Positions 22,285 through 35,418 of a stretch of DNA of 61,244 bases are shown one piece after another. This DNA is from Brachionus plicatilis (lineage: Eukaryota > Rotifera > Eurotatoria > Ploima > Brachionidae): the NCBI GenBank assembly GCA_010279815.1, contig QEOQ01000508.1, positions 4,575,419 to 4,636,662 of the forward strand, given 5' to 3'. The notes below the pieces were generated by a model that saw only the letters and a program-made list of their open reading frames with translations, searched no databases and had not been told where the DNA came from. Made by a program: the position numbers and the translations under genes. Position 1 is the stretch's first letter; each line of letters begins with the position of its first letter.

Positions 22285-25200
22285 TTACTTTTTTTTCGCT
22301 ACTTTCTTAAAAATACTAAATGTGTTTGATGTATCATCATCCTCAAGTTTAGAATCAGTTATTTTAGTCTTTTTTGAGCTCATATATTCGTCCTCATCAT
22401 CATCATCATAATCGATTCTTGGTCGGCGAATGCTCGGTGTAGCAGACATGGACTTAATTGGTTTGGCTTTATGGTCTAAAGTAATTATATCCTCATCTGA
22501 ATCAAGACTAATTTGCTCTTTTTTGATTACAGAACGAGAAGAGCTTGAGAAAAATGATTTTTCTTCTTGGACTGATGATTTTGCCCCTCGTCCAGCTCTA
22601 GTGGTGCGACTGCCTCTGCCTCTGCTACGTGATGACCCTCCTTTTGAGCCTCTTCCGCGTCCAGAGCTTGACTTTTCTTTAAATTCATCGAGTTCATCAG
22701 AATCATAAGCTCTATGACTAAATGGTGCTTCTTCATCGCTTTCATTTGCTCTGGTACTTTGCTGAGTATTTTTGCGGCTTTTTTCGAATACTTCTTTCAA
22801 TTCTTTTTCCTCTTCTTCAGTGTTTGTCAAACGAATTTTTTGAAAATTTCGGATTTCCTCCTCTAATTGGAACTCATTTTGCCATTTAATCTCCTTTTTC
22901 AGATAAGTCTGAATTTTGTTTATTTGATAGTTGATGAGTTCGCCTATGGCGTCTTTTTCGTCTTTTTCAATATACTCTTGAATTGCGTCACTAAGACCCT
23001 TTTCGGTAATAGCAACCATTTTGTTCTTTTCATCAGCTTTTTTGAAGTATTTTTTGACCAAATCTTGTACCTTAACATATTCTAGTTGTTCGCCACCACC
23101 ATTCATCCGTAAATATTTTGTAGCTTCGACATCAAGATTAGCTTCAGCTTTGATTTCGGTCGGCTTTCTTGAAAAAAAAGAATGAAAATAAATAAGATTT
23201 TTTTAAAGAAAATTTAAATTTTAAAAGCTAGAAATTGACTATGTTCATTGGGGAAGTAATGACAAAAAAATTTAAAAGCATAATTATTTCACCTTTTTAA
23301 TTTTTGAAATTACGCAATATTCAGGTAATTTAATTTGTATTTTTACTTTTAAATTAATTGATTTTCATTTGCTTATTGTATCAGTTTAATATTTAAACTA
23401 AATTAAAATTTTTATTTTTACATTGTTGAATTTTAAAATATGGCTCGTTCAAAAGCTTTACTAAAATTTTAAAAAGAAATTCTAAATTTTTCAAATTGAT
23501 TTTTCGAACCTAGAAACAAAAAGAATTGAGAAAATTTAAAAAATAAGCTTTTTGTAAAATTTGAGTTTTGCGATTTATTAGTCTGATTTATCTGTCGAAA
23601 ATCACAAATCTTACTTTAAGTTGTAAAAATGGATAAGTTTTTTCTGACCTTACTTGAAAGACAAATCGACTAGAAAAATAAATAATATTTATTTTATTAT
23701 TTTTTTAGGATTTTTAAATTTTTTTTTTCCTTTTAAAAATAAATATTTTTAATTAGATTATTAAGAATGAAAAACTAATCTGTTGTTTCTCTTTTTTATT
23801 TTGATTTAAAAAATTATATAATGTCGCTTTTTCAACGTTATTCTATTTACAGTTATCTGAAGGATCTTTTATGATATTTCTATCAGCTCAAGGATTAACC
23901 GATCAAGAATGAAGTCATTTGATCAAAATCAATAAATTTTAGACAATTTCTTTTGAATTTTCATTGTTAAAACTAAGTCTTTAGTAATATTTTTTAATTC
24001 TCTTCAGTAATGAGGAAGTGATCGAGAGTATTGCAAAGTCTCTAAATTATATGAAAAAATTGTAACAAAAACTTTTTGAATTAAAAAATTTTAAAATAAA
24101 AGAAATTTTTTATTATTCAAGTCACATATTTCTGTCACTTCTGATTCTATTTTCAATAATGCTTATCATTGCTTATCAATATTTAAAAGAGATCTTTAAA
24201 TTTAACTCAATAACTTTTAAGTCAGAATTCAAACATTTTTTAAATTTATAACAGAGTTATGATTCTTTAAAAAAAATCTTTTTTTACCAATTTTTTAATA
24301 AATTATTTTTAATCCCATTTTAATATTTTTTTCGTTCAAATTTTTTTCAAACATTTTTTGGTTAATTATCTTTTAATTTTCAATCTATCAACTATTTATT
24401 ATTAACTAGATCTTGAGTTATTTTTATTTTTTGAAATGTTCTAAATTAGAACAATAAATAATTTAAAAAAAATATCTTAATTTTTTTGCTTAAAAATAAT
24501 TTAGAGTGATGATAACAACCTTGAAAAAGCTTTTTTCTGATTAATAAAATAAATATTTATAAAATTAAAACCTGTAGAATTGAAGAATATTCCTTGGGTT
24601 GGCGACTTTATCAACCATTTTTTGAGCAAATCTTATTTCATTAATAGGCTCATAGTCTGTATAATCACATTTAATTCGTATTAAAGGCTTAATAGGTTGT
24701 TTTTCATAGCAGTATCTATTTTTTTGACATTTATCAATTAAACTTAGGACTTTTTTAGCCAAATATTGTTCAATTTTTAGCTCAATATTTTTGTCCGCAG
24801 GGTTTAACTCGCTTTCAGCCAAAATCACATTGGTCATCATAAATTGGCGAACACTTCTCAATGGCACTGACTCCAATTTAAAATTTTTCTTATAAATTTT
24901 TAGCAATCCGATGTGTTTTGGCTCAAGTTCGCTCTCAGAAAGCGAAGTAATTACTGAAGAGCCAGGCTGTGATACAAAAAATCTTTGCAACTCATTATAT
25001 TCAGGTCTAATTCGGCATTCATGCTCATGACCCCAGATGACCAAGTCTAAAAAATCCGGCAAAAAAGTCTCTGGTATGTAATTTTTTTTGCCATGTGCAG
25101 AACGATTCTGATGAATAACAAAAATATTGAACCAATCGTCCGAGTCTTCAGCTGGACGGATAAATTGAACCAGGCCTTTTTCAAACATGTTGTACAAGCG

Positions 25201-25803
25201 TTCGTCTTTAATGGCACCAAGGCCATAAATGGCAATTTTGGTGCAGCCTTTTTGCAGCAAAACTGGAACTATATTCACGCCTTGGTCACATGATGTATTA
25301 GATTTTCCGAAGTAGTTTACTAAACCTGCCGCGGCTAACGTGTCCATAGCACACAAATTTTGTTGCCCAGTGGGGTCATCATGGTTACCATGGATACTAA
25401 ATACTGGAATTGACACATTTAAATTGGGGTCATTGAAATTGGCTCTTGGAAAACCAGTGTGACCAAAATTTGTAACTTCGTCACTCAATATTTCGAATTC
25501 AATCGGCTTATCGCCAAAACAGTGCTCACGAAAAAGTTTTTGACACTTGGTCAAACAATCACGTGACGGCTTATTTTCATGAAACAAGTCGCCTCCTAAT
25601 AGAATAAAATCAACTTGTTCTTCTTTAGCAATTTCGAGCGCTTCTTCGAATGAAATAAATGAGTCCATACCTCGTTCAGCATCCTTTTCCATAAAGCCTA
25701 AATGGTTGTCAGTTGTGACTGTTATTCGGAACACGTCTTCTGAATCGTGTTCATCGAATATGGCTGAGTCGTTTAATTCTCCATCTGAAGAAGACAAATC
25801 CAT
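22285..25803 (-). CDS. MRE11: MRE11 double-strand-break repair nuclease
   Basis: Two minus-strand exons, 24572-25803 and 22285-23167, separated by a 1404-nt intron (donor AG|GTTTTA, acceptor TTTTCAAG). The split codon AG+A restores frame, giving 704 aa, near human (708). MRE11 is the Mn2+-dependent 3'-5' exonuclease and endonuclease of the MRN complex. Metallophosphoesterase motifs are intact: D32/H34 (TDNHLG), D72 (GGDLFH), N140/H141 (HGNHDDP), H231 and GHEH at 258-261. The capping domain follows, then an acidic linker and a Gly-Arg-rich GAR segment at about 580-605 (GRGRG...SRGRG), the kind methylated by PRMT1 in vertebrates. The C-terminus is Ser/Asp-rich and ends VAKKK. The SLC38 gene lies 438 bp downstream on the same strand. 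Reading the exons separately would miss that they are one protein. Confidence 0.95.
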
Positions 25804-27235
25804 CTTGATTTAAAAAAATTATAATTTATTAAAAACAATTTTTTTTTAATCTAAAAACTTAAACATTTCTTAGAAGCAAATTTTTTTTGAATTAGTAAAA
25901 TTATTTTAAAAGAGTCGAAGAAATTAAATCTAGATGATAATTTTAATTCATTTATTTTTTGTTTTATAATAGAAGAAGATTTCTTTTTAACATGTCTTGA
26001 AAGTTTTAGCAGAAATTAAGAGAAAAAAATTTTTTAAAATTTTTTTAAGATTTGTAAGGAAATTTTAATTTAAATTAAAATTTAAGATGCTTTTTTATCT
26101 CTTCACCTGATTTAAATTATCCAGAGATATTTTAAATAACTCTTAAACAAAAAAGGAATCATGGAAATTTTTCATCAAGATGAGTTTTTCTCAATTTTTT
26201 TATTCCTTATAAATGAAACCGACACGATTTATTAAATTTAATTAACAAGTCTTCCATAATGAAAATCTCCAGATATTTAGCTTTAAAATTTAGACGAATA
26301 AATTAAATTTTTGAACAAATTCAATTTCGAATAAGTTCAATTTTTGAACTTTTTTATTTTTTTTTCAATAAACCATGAAATGCTTCAAGATAAAAAAAGG
26401 TCTTAATCAAAAAATTTAAAAGGCCCTGGCAATATTTGAATAATTCATTATCTACTGCCCTGGAGTCCAACTCCTAAATTATTTTTCAAATAAAATAATA
26501 GATAAATAATAAATTATCTACTGGAAAAGGTATCTTTTAAAAAAAAACCTGGTTTAAATAAAATGATAGGATTTTTTTTTTACATGAAAAATGATTAATT
26601 TGATTAAGAATTAAATTTAAAAAATAAATCAGAAATTTCCTTTTAAAACTTTATAATCTGAAATATAAAAAAATGAGTATTTTTATTATTTTTTTTTCTA
26701 ATAATTTTTCTAATCAATTTTGTAGATCACTGTCTTTTTTAGAGAAAGTTATTTTCTCATTTAAGAAAAAAATAAAATCTAAAGATTTTTACTTTAAAAC
26801 AATAAAAACTAAATAATCTATTTTTGATTTAATCTATTTAATTATAATGTAATAAGATTGGAAAATTAACTCCCATTTATTTTTAAAAAAATTAATTTAA
26901 AACATCGTACTTTTTTGATGCTTTTTCAAAATTGAATGAAAATTTTCATTAAAAGACGAAAAAATACCCCAATTAAATTACAAAATTAAATGGATTCTTT
27001 GAGAAGAAAATTATTTAGATATATTTTAAATAAAAAAAAAATATGTAAAACATTTTATTAACTTATCAGAGATTTAACACTCTGTTTTCAAATAATAAAA
27101 ATCATGTATACTTAAATGTTTATTTTAAAATTGTAAAAAAATCCTCGAGATTAAAAAAAAAAGTTTTCTAATTGGAATACAAAATAAAGCTTATGTGAAT
27201 AATATTTAATTATTTACAAAAGATTTTTAGTTATT
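25804..27235. other. Intergenic AT-rich DNA between MRE11 and the ankyrin gene
   Basis: About 1.4 kb of AT-rich sequence holding the MRE11 promoter side and the 3' flank of the ankyrin gene. No ORF, RNA or paired repeat that I can support. Confidence 0.5.
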
Positions 27236-30200
27236 TTAAAAATACTCTGAGTCATTTGAAGCCAAAGATTCCACCGAACTGATACGAACATTAAACTTGT
27301 TATCATTATTATCATTTGGCTTATTTTTTTCATCATTAGCCGTCGAATTTAAATTGAACATATTAAGTCCTTCGATAGAGCCGACTGTCGAGCTCACATT
27401 GCTCTCCAATATATCATTCTCATTTAGAATAAGTGTTGAATTTAAATTATTTAAATTAATGTTTTTCTCTTTATCATTTGCTTCCAAATTATTAGAACCA
27501 TGTGGCATTTGATTCATTTGACCATCGTTGATTATGATTTCCGGAGTTCTAATTCCGAATGAGGATTCGGCAATTAAATTCTTTGTCTTGTTAAAATTTT
27601 CACTAAATTTAAAATCATTCATGCTATTGTTCATGTTATTTCTGGTCTCACGGTTATACGAACTGAGAGCCGATGAAGCATTTTGACCCATAATCATCAA
27701 AAAAGAAGGCGTATTGTGAGCACTTTGGACAGGCTTATTTTTTTGACTAAATGCCAGCATCAACCGGGATATTAATATTTCAAGACAGTCGGCAACTTGG
27801 TCATTTTTGGCACAGCTTAGCAGAGGAGTCTTATTCTTGGCGTTTTTGGCCAAGATGTCAGCACCTTTGCTTAGCAAAATTTCAACCACAGTGACCAGGC
27901 CGTTCATTGAGGCCAGATGAAGCGGGGAATCACCTTTTTTATTTTTTAAATTGATCAATTTTGATTTAGGCTCCAAATGATCTAAGATGAATAGGACACA
28001 ATTTTCTTGCTGGCTCAATAGTGCCAAGTGTAGAGCAGAATTTCCATTTTTATCCACTTGGTTTAAATCTATTTTAATATCTATTTTTAGATTAGAATTG
28101 GCTGTGTGTTCAGTTTTATGTGGATCATCACTTAACAAAAGTTCCATAATTGAGAATGAGTTGTGATATGCTGCGAGCATAAACGCAGTTTGACCATGAC
28201 TATTTGTGGCACTAAGTTGGCAACTTGAGTCAAGTAACAAAGAAGCACTGTCATATTCATTTTTGATAGCGCATATATGAAGAGGTCGATTGCCGTCCGA
28301 ATCTTCTAATTCAACCATAGCTTCCACTCGGTCATTGTATTTATCTAGTAAAAAATTGACGCATGCATCATGACCATTCAGGCAAGCCATATGCAATGGA
28401 GAGAATAAATTGTATTTATCTATTTTTTCGAAAATCATTTCGGTGAGACATTCGTGATTTTCAGCCAAATCACATATTGTTTCTACACATGTTGAATGAC
28501 CATGGTAGCATGCAAAGTGAAGCAAAGAAAGTTTGTCTTTGTCTAGCAGTTTGTTGAAGTTTCCAATCGTGATGTGATATTCAAAAATTATTTGGATCAA
28601 AGAAGCATGGCCATTTATTACTGCGTAATGAATTGGCAATAAACCATTGATGTCACGTTGATTGGCAGTAAATGCATTATGACTTAGAATAGTTTGACAG
28701 CATTCTTCATAGCCGAGAGCTGCCTATTTCAAATAAAAAATATATAACTATTTGTTTTTGGTAAAAATTGTTTGAGGAATTTAATGACCTATTGGTCAGA
28801 TCATTTGCACAACTAATTTTGAATGAAAATGAACAAAAAATAGGTAATTAACTATTTTGAAATTTATTTTTGTTCAAATTTTATTAGATTTGGTTTTTTA
28901 AAAAAATTATTTTTTTTTTTTAAATTATATAATATATTATCTAGTTTTCAATATGTTGACTAAGTCTCCAATAATATACTTAACCTGAAATAAATAAAGT
29001 TGAAAATTAAATTCTACAAGTTAGTCTGTTTAGAATAAAATAAATCAAAAATCAAAATTTTATTTTGAAGATCATATGAAAAAGTTAAAATTATTTTACT
29101 TCTTTTTCTAATTTAAAGTAAACTTGAATGAAAGGAATTTTAAATAAAAAATTACATTAATTAGGGTTGAAACTGAATGATTAAAATTTGAAATTTATTA
29201 TTTAAAAATGTATTTTCTTTTTGATTTTTTTAAACTTCAAGTAAATATTCAAATAAATATTTTCTTTCACTTTTTTTAATTTTATTAATTTTAAGCTAAA
29301 AAGCTAGTTAACTATTTAATTACACCTTTGAATTCGATTTTTGAATTTTTTTTTTTGTATCTTATTTTATTTATGAAAAAAAATTTGAACTGAAATAATT
29401 TACAATTAGATCTGTTTGTATACAAAAATTTAAAAATTTTATTTTAGATAAAGAAATTTTTGGACTTCAAATTAACGATTTTAATCTCTTTAAAAATTCT
29501 TATAAAATTTTTTTTTCTTTTTCAAATAGGCTTTAAATTTATTTATTTCAAAAAATTGACTATTGATCTTAACTTAAAATAAAATATAAAAAAAGATTGA
29601 TTTTAAATTTTAAGAATTTTAAAATTCTACTCACAGCTCTGTGTAGGGCAGTTCTTTGCTTGTCATCGCTTAGCAGGACATCAGCGGAAAACTCATCGAT
29701 CAAGAAATTTATTGTATTTAGATGACCCTGTTCAACTGCGTACATTAATGGTGTTCTTTGATAATTGTCCCTAATATTTACCAAATCATCATTTACATTA
29801 TCAGAACTTGAGCTCAAATTTGCCAATTTGCTTTTGTGATGGTTAAAAATAAATCGTAAACAATCGTAATTGTTAGTGTAAGCTGCGGCATGAATAGGAG
29901 TACGGCCATTTATATTGTCCTGTGCTTCATAATTAGCCCCCCAAGTTACCAAAAAATCAACACAAAGTAATTCACCATTGAAACAAGCAATGTCCAAAGG
30001 TGTTCGCCCGTTTGCATCAAATAAATCAGGTTCAAAACCAGTTCTCAACAAAAATTCCAGTGCTTCACGATGACCAAAATGGCACAATAAATGCAAAGGA
30101 GATATCTTCTGCTCATTGTTTTGCTGGTCTAGAGTTTTGCATTCATTCAAAATCTTTGAAAAATTTAAATCATCTCAGAAACTTAGAATATAAAAATACT

Positions 30201-32732
30201 CACTATTTCGATGACATTTCTATTTCCTTGTATAGCGGCGTAGTGTAAAGTATTAAATCCATTTTTGTCCTCTATATCAGCTCGTGCCCTAGCGCTGAAT
30301 TTAAGTTCTCTCACCACATATCCCTCTTGGTCAAAAGCACAAGCCAGCATTAGAGACGTTGCACATTGTCCTAGCACCGTAGACTCGTCCAAGTCAACAT
30401 TTTCTAACTCATACAAACAATTGTTAGTTTCGTTAACATCGGCTCCTGATCTTATTAACAACTCGACACATTTTAGAAATGAACCGGCAGCAGCGTAATG
30501 CAGTGGAGTGCTGAAAATTTTCAAAAATTTTTCAATCTACTGGAAAAATTTTAAATTTTACTTTCCGTATTTGTCTTGAGCATTGATATCACAGTCACAT
30601 TTAACAAACATTAAAAGACATTCAAAATTTCTTGAAAAAAATTCATTTTGTAATTTTTTAATTAAATTTTTCCAGAGTTGTTTAAAAGTCTCAAGTCTTA
30701 AGTCAAGTGCAAGTCCGGACTTTGACTTAAACTCTTTTAAGGTTTTTTAAAAAACTCTGATTTATCATTTTTTTACCCTGATTGTGCCGCTAGATGCATA
30801 AAAGTTCGGCCAAACTCATCTCTAGTTTCAAAATATTGTTTCATATTTGATATGGTGGGCACTATTTTTTCCAATACTTTAAAGCATTCAAAGTGACCAT
30901 TGACAGCTGCAAGTGCCCATGCAAGCATCTCATTTTGTCCTCGACTAAATAAATTTTTTATTTTTCGAAATTTTTATTTTACTATTTTTTTTTTTAAGAA
31001 AATAATAAAATTGAATTTTTACCTACATATAAATGTTAGCACCAGATTCCACTAAAAATTCTACCATCGATGTTTGGCCATTCGATGCGGCCAAATGCAA
31101 AGGTGTATTTCCATCGCTGTCTTTTACATTAATCAAAGCACCTAAATAAATTAATTTTTGATTTTTTTTTTGATTTTTTTCAGAGTTGTTCCAAGTCTCA
31201 AGTCACAAGTCACAAGTCTCAAGTCAAGTCCAAGTCCAAAATTTTGAATACTGAAGAAGAATTGTGAAGACATTTATGATAAAATTGCAAAAAAATTCTG
31301 ATATATGGCAAATCTATTGCATTAGACAACCCAAGAGTATATAAATTTTTTGATTTGAAGCCTGATTTAGCAAATTTAAAAAAAGTCCGGACTTTTTGAA
31401 AAAAAAAAAATTTAAAGTCTGGCTTTTTTTGTTGGGACTTTTAAACAACTCTGATTTTTTTTTATTTTAGCTACCATTTGAAAAGAGAACTTGGGCACTA
31501 GAAGTGATACCATGAAGAGCAGCAAGGTGCATTGGAGTTTTTTTGTCATGACTGTTCATATTTACATCGTAGTTAAGACCAATTAGCAACTCGACGCAAA
31601 AAGCTCCTCGTTTGCAACTGGCAGCGTAATGCAAGGGATGATAGCCTTTGGAATTTTGGGCTATGCTCAAATTGTGAGTGTATAAAAGCTCTCGGACAAC
31701 ATGATCATGCCCATTTAGACATGCCAAATGAAAAATGTTTGAATCTTGAAGTGTTGTTGAAGTTACATCAGATTCTAAGTCAATTAGAAGCTTAATAGTT
31801 TCCTCGGATTTTCCGCTTGCACAAGCAGCCAGCAAAGGTGTGTACAACTTTTAGTTGATTAAATAAAAAATTGTTAACTAATTATTTTATTAAGTGTTTA
31901 CGTCTTTATCTAGAGAATTGACGTCAGCGCCATGCTTGACGAGCAAATTTATCAAGTCTGTGTAGCCCATGTAGCTAGCCCAGTGAATGGGTTTTCGCTC
32001 ATGTTTATCATGGATGTTGGAGTTGGCACCGTTTTGTAGCAATAACTCGACCATTTCGTAGTTACCATTGAAACATGCATGAGCCAAAGAAGATCGACCC
32101 TGTTTGTCTGATGCGTCTATGTTGAGTATGTAAGGAAGGATAAGACGAGCACATTCTACCGTGTTGTACATTGAACAAATGTGTAATGGAGTTTGCCAAT
32201 TTTTGTCCCTTGCATTTGCGTCAGCACTGTAACCAAGCAGAATTTCCACAGCTCTCTTATTTAGATAAATTAGAGTTTGATAACAGAAATTTGAGCAGAG
32301 ATTTACATGGCTATTTGAGCGACAAGCATAGTGAAGAGGTGTAAGTTGATTTGAGTCTTTGATGTTTACTCTAGCTCCTGTCTGGCAAAGAAGCTTCACC
32401 ATTTGTATGTAGGTTTCATGCAAATTTTCGTCGCTCGAATTCGCCTCCTGGCTATCTTCTTTTTGAACTGGCTTGAAATTTCCACTACAGTGCGCAGCAA
32501 CATGTAGTGGCCTCAGTTTGCCATAAAGGCTCTTGATAAAAATGGAATAAATAATAAAAATGATTATCTTTGTTACTTGATAGTTGACTTCAATTTTTTT
32601 ATTCAGCAATGATTTGACTTCATCAATGTTACCATAAAAAACCGCTTGGATTAGTGGAGACTTGTGAATTAAATTAAATTAAGATTAGAATTTTTGATTA
32701 GCAAAGGCTACTTCAGATCTCAGGTCTATCAT
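27236..32732 (-). CDS. ANKRD28/44/52-type ankyrin protein, regulatory subunit of protein phosphatase 6
   Basis: Eleven minus-strand exons: 32712-32732, 32577-32660, 32307-32531, 31902-32255, 31475-31847, 31027-31141, 30777-30944, 30562-30630, 30204-30510, 29635-30153 and 27236-28723. Phases close to 3723 nt, 1240 aa. The N-terminus (MIDLRSE, then SPLIQAVFYGNIDEV) and acidic C-terminus (ASNDSEYF) correspond to the ends of ANKRD28. Between them ankyrin repeats run almost continuously, with ARDKNWQTPLHI and ERKPIHWASYMG diagnostic of this subfamily. Vertebrate members scaffold the PP6 holoenzyme with SAPS subunits. Exon 1 encodes only seven residues and was placed by homology and splice signals. 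The 51-nt intron at 32256-32306 has no in-frame stop and could be read through. Introns at 31142-31474 and 30631-30776 carry MITEs. The C-terminal 180 or so residues are Asn/Ser-rich and unstructured. Confidence 0.92.
30673..30759. mobile_element. Short MITE in ankyrin-gene intron (CAGAGTT family)
   Basis: This 87-bp segment begins CAGAGTTGTTTAAAAGTC and ends TTAAAAAACTCTG, an imperfect terminal inverted repeat. Its interior (AAGTCTTAAGTC..., AAGTCCGGACTTT) is shared with the longer element at 31181-31453. Removing it leaves a 59-nt intron, the standard size here. Confidence 0.6.
31181..31453. mobile_element. MITE in ankyrin-gene intron (CAGAGTT family)
   Basis: A 273-bp element with 10-bp perfect termini (CAGAGTTGTT / AACAACTCTG), an AAGTC-rich left arm and a possible 8-bp duplication ATTTTTTT on both sides, which is low-complexity and therefore weak evidence. 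It is non-coding. It accounts for nearly all the excess length of its 333-nt intron. The CAGAG terminus and 8-bp duplication would suit a hAT-mobilised element. Confidence 0.65.
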
Positions 32733-33858
32733 GGTTCGAATCGTTAAAAACAAAATATTTTTATTTCCTAATTTATTCAAAAAATGATAATTTTATTTAA
32801 ATTTTTTTAAAAATAAAGAAAATACGTTTTAAAATTTTATTTTATTTAAATGAATTTCATTAATTTATGAACGGTATAAACTTTACAATGAGATCATGTG
32901 CGTTTGATGTCGTTTTTAAATTAATTTTGAAAAAAAGCTGCTGATTATTTAGACGTTTTTTTTTTCAAATAAAAATCCATAATTTTAGTGTATTTTTTTC
33001 ATATTTTAATGATTTCTAATTTAAAGTTGAAAAGACTGCTGTCAATTTTTCTTATCAAAATAATTTTTAAAATTGTGTTAAATTTAAACAAAAAAGTGTG
33101 ACAAAAGAATTAAATGATTTTTAAATAAAAAATATTTTGAATTTATAATTTTGAATTTTCATTAAAATCCATGTAAAATAATTTTTAATACTATTTATGC
33201 TATAATGTAATAACTTAATTTATCTTATTAATATTTGCATTTGAAGAAAATATTTTGCTAGTGAAATAAAATTTAAATTCATTTAAAAAACATATAAAAG
33301 AATTAAAACATAGCGTAAAGTAAAAGTTTTATAGGCAAAATATTAATAATTTAATACAATTTAGTATGTTTGCTCATTATCTTAAATATATATAAATAAT
33401 TATATAATTTCATTTAAAAAAAAAGTTAACATGAATACTCTTGAAAAAATAAATTTATAAATGAAATTTCTCAATAGTTTTAAATTAAAAAAATTATTGT
33501 GATAATAAATTAATTGATTTTCAATTAATAATTTTGACTCATTAGGAGTTCAGTTATGAAAAATATTCTAATCTCATAACTTTATTTATATGATAAAAAA
33601 TGATAAAGTATATAATGACAAGTTTTGGGCATTTCAAGCAGATATCTTTTTCTTTGATATATTTTAGGCTCAAAACCAAGATCTATTAAAAACCCTAAAT
33701 AATTTTCTATGGTTTGAATGATAAACCCAAAAGAACTTAACTTTTAGGTCACCTTATCTCCAAAAGTAATTGACAAGTGTTGACAGTGATAATTCTTCAA
33801 ATTTAAAATTATTAGAAAAAGGAATATTTCTAGTAAAGTTTAATCAAAAGTATCAGAG

Positions 33859-34209
33859 GCAATGTGAAATTTTAGTACAAAAATTACAGTACAAAAAGTA
33901 AAAGCTTTGTAATTTCTTTTCTAATTGTGCAAAAATGGTTCTGCAAAAAGTACAATATTGTACAAATTTGTACAAAAGAATTCCAAGCTCTGCAAAAACT
34001 CAATCGCAATTTTCTGTAAAATGCACACCATCAAAAAATCCTTGATTAAACTATGCAATAAATTGCAGAGTTTTGCAGAGCTTGGAATTCTTTTGTAAAA
34101 ATTTGTACAATATTGTACTTTTTGCAGAACCATTTTTGCACAATTAGAAAAGAAATTACAAAGCTTTTACTTTTTGTACTGTAATTTTTGTACTAAAATT
34201 TCACATTGC
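33859..34209. mobile_element. Foldback MITE with 10-bp target-site duplication (Mutator type)
   Basis: A 351-bp element that is almost wholly two inverted arms of about 140 bp, starting GCAATGTGAAATTTTAGTAC and ending with the complement. It is flanked on both sides by AGTATCAGAG (33849-33858 and 34210-34219). Long terminal inverted repeats with a 9-10-bp duplication are the hallmark of Mutator-derived MITEs. The arms contain nested palindromes around AATATT and GAATTC. Non-coding; the small ORFs in it are palindrome shadows. Confidence 0.85.
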
Positions 34210-34336
34210 AGTATCAGAGTTTTTTAAAAGTCACTTTTAAATTATTAATTTTTTATTTAATTGTAATATACTATGTTTCATTATATCTTTCTACAAGTCT
34301 TTTTATTTTTTTTATTTATTCATGTCATTATTAATT

Positions 34337-34364
34337 CTAGTAGTAGTTGTAGTAGTAGTAGTAG
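34337..34364. repeat. TAG-trinucleotide microsatellite, probable LINE 3' tail
   Basis: An imperfect (TAG)n run lies at the downstream end, on the minus strand, of the reverse transcriptase relic at 34390-35015. On that strand it reads as a CTA-type tail, as many CR1/L2-like non-LTR elements end in short simple repeats. Confidence 0.6.
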
Positions 34365-34389
34365 AGGATGTTGTGCTGGTCTAAGAGGC

Positions 34390-35015
34390 CAGTTAGTGTA
34401 TTATCAGGCACACTATGACAGCTGATGTACTTGATTGCCGTTCGTCTGGCAGTCAAAAGTTACTCTAAAGTTGTTGACTATTTTAGCAGTTCCTATTCAA
34501 TCAGGCAAAGCATTCCAGGCATTGGCTATTCGGTTGTAAAAGAAATTTTCTCTTTGCGGGTGCTTAACTATTTCTTTAAAATGCTTGAAGCGGTGTCCTC
34601 TTAAATTGCTATTGACCAAATCAAAATTGCTGCTAATTTCTATTTTATCCAAATCGTTCATATACTTGTAAATCTGAATTAAATCACCCCTATCAACCAA
34701 CTTTGTTATCCGAAGCAATTTCAGACGCTCTCCGTATCTGTTGCTTCCTATTTCACTGACAAATTTTGTTGCTCTTCTTTGGATTTTTTCGATGGCATCA
34801 CAGTCTTTTTTAAGATTTAGTGACCACACTGGAATTGTAAGCTCCAAAAGTGAACGTACAAAGGTGGAATAAAGTAACCTCAGTAACTTAATATCAAATC
34901 TAGCAAACGATTTTTTGATTCTTCCAAGAATCTGATTTGCTTTATTAATACACACAAGGATGTGGTTTCTCCATTTCAAATTAGTACTAAAAACAATGCC
35001 CGAATTTTTCTCCAA
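34390..35015 (-). pseudogene. 5'-truncated non-LTR retrotransposon, C-terminal reverse transcriptase relic
   Basis: The minus-strand reading has the hallmarks of the RT thumb and C-terminal region of Jockey/CR1-like elements: NLKWRNHI, ILGRIKKSFARFD, LLYSTFVRSLLE..IPVWS, IEKIQRRATKFV, RLKLLRITKL..RRGDLI-like DRGDLIQIYKYMN, and FFYNRIANAWNALPD. A TGA then interrupts; the following codons (TAKIVNNFRVTFD) resemble the normal continuation, so the stop is a lesion. The N-terminal catalytic part is missing, as expected after 5' truncation. A TAG repeat closes the 3' side. Confidence 0.85.
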
Positions 35016-35235
35016 AACAATGCTTAGTTGCCATGAAAAGCAATCGTAGTTACCATTATTATTAATAAATTTTTAAATAAAAGCTTAGATTTTTTTATTT
35101 TAATAAAATAATATTTAAAGTATTTTAGGGTTTATTGTTTAACATAGGGGTATTTATTCTGTCTCCTCCTTCAACCATTTAAGTTCTAAGATAATTTATT
35201 CAATGCCAACATGCACATCTGATTTTCATTGACAG

Positions 35236-35374
35236 TACAAATTAAAACTAACTTGTACGCATTTTGTTCCTCGACTCTTTCTTTCTTCGACTCTTCTTCA
35301 ACTATTCCAGTGGGGAAAGGAAAGGTCGAGGAAGAGTCTAGGAAAAGAAATGTACAAGTTAGTTTTAAATTGTA
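35236..35374. mobile_element. Short inverted-repeat MITE with pyrimidine/purine interior
   Basis: About 23-bp inverted ends (TACAAATTAAAACTAACTTG / complementary CAAGTTAGTTTTAAATTGTA) enclose a CTC/TTC-rich left half and a GGAAAGG/GAGGAAGAG right half. No clean target duplication. The left end resembles 36577-36600 (ACATCTTAAAACTAACTTC), beside the minisatellite. Confidence 0.65.
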
Positions 35375-35418
35375 TGTAAAAAATTCGAGATTATATTTAA
35401 TTATTTCTGTGTCTTTTT

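Noticed and set aside
22430..23085. Plus-strand readings opposite MRE11 exon 2
   Set aside because: Shadow of the Ser/Arg/Glu-rich MRE11 tail.
33921..34133. 70-codon minus reading
   Set aside because: It lies entirely in the palindromic arms of the foldback MITE; a similar peptide from 35397-35579 arises from the second copy, not from a gene.
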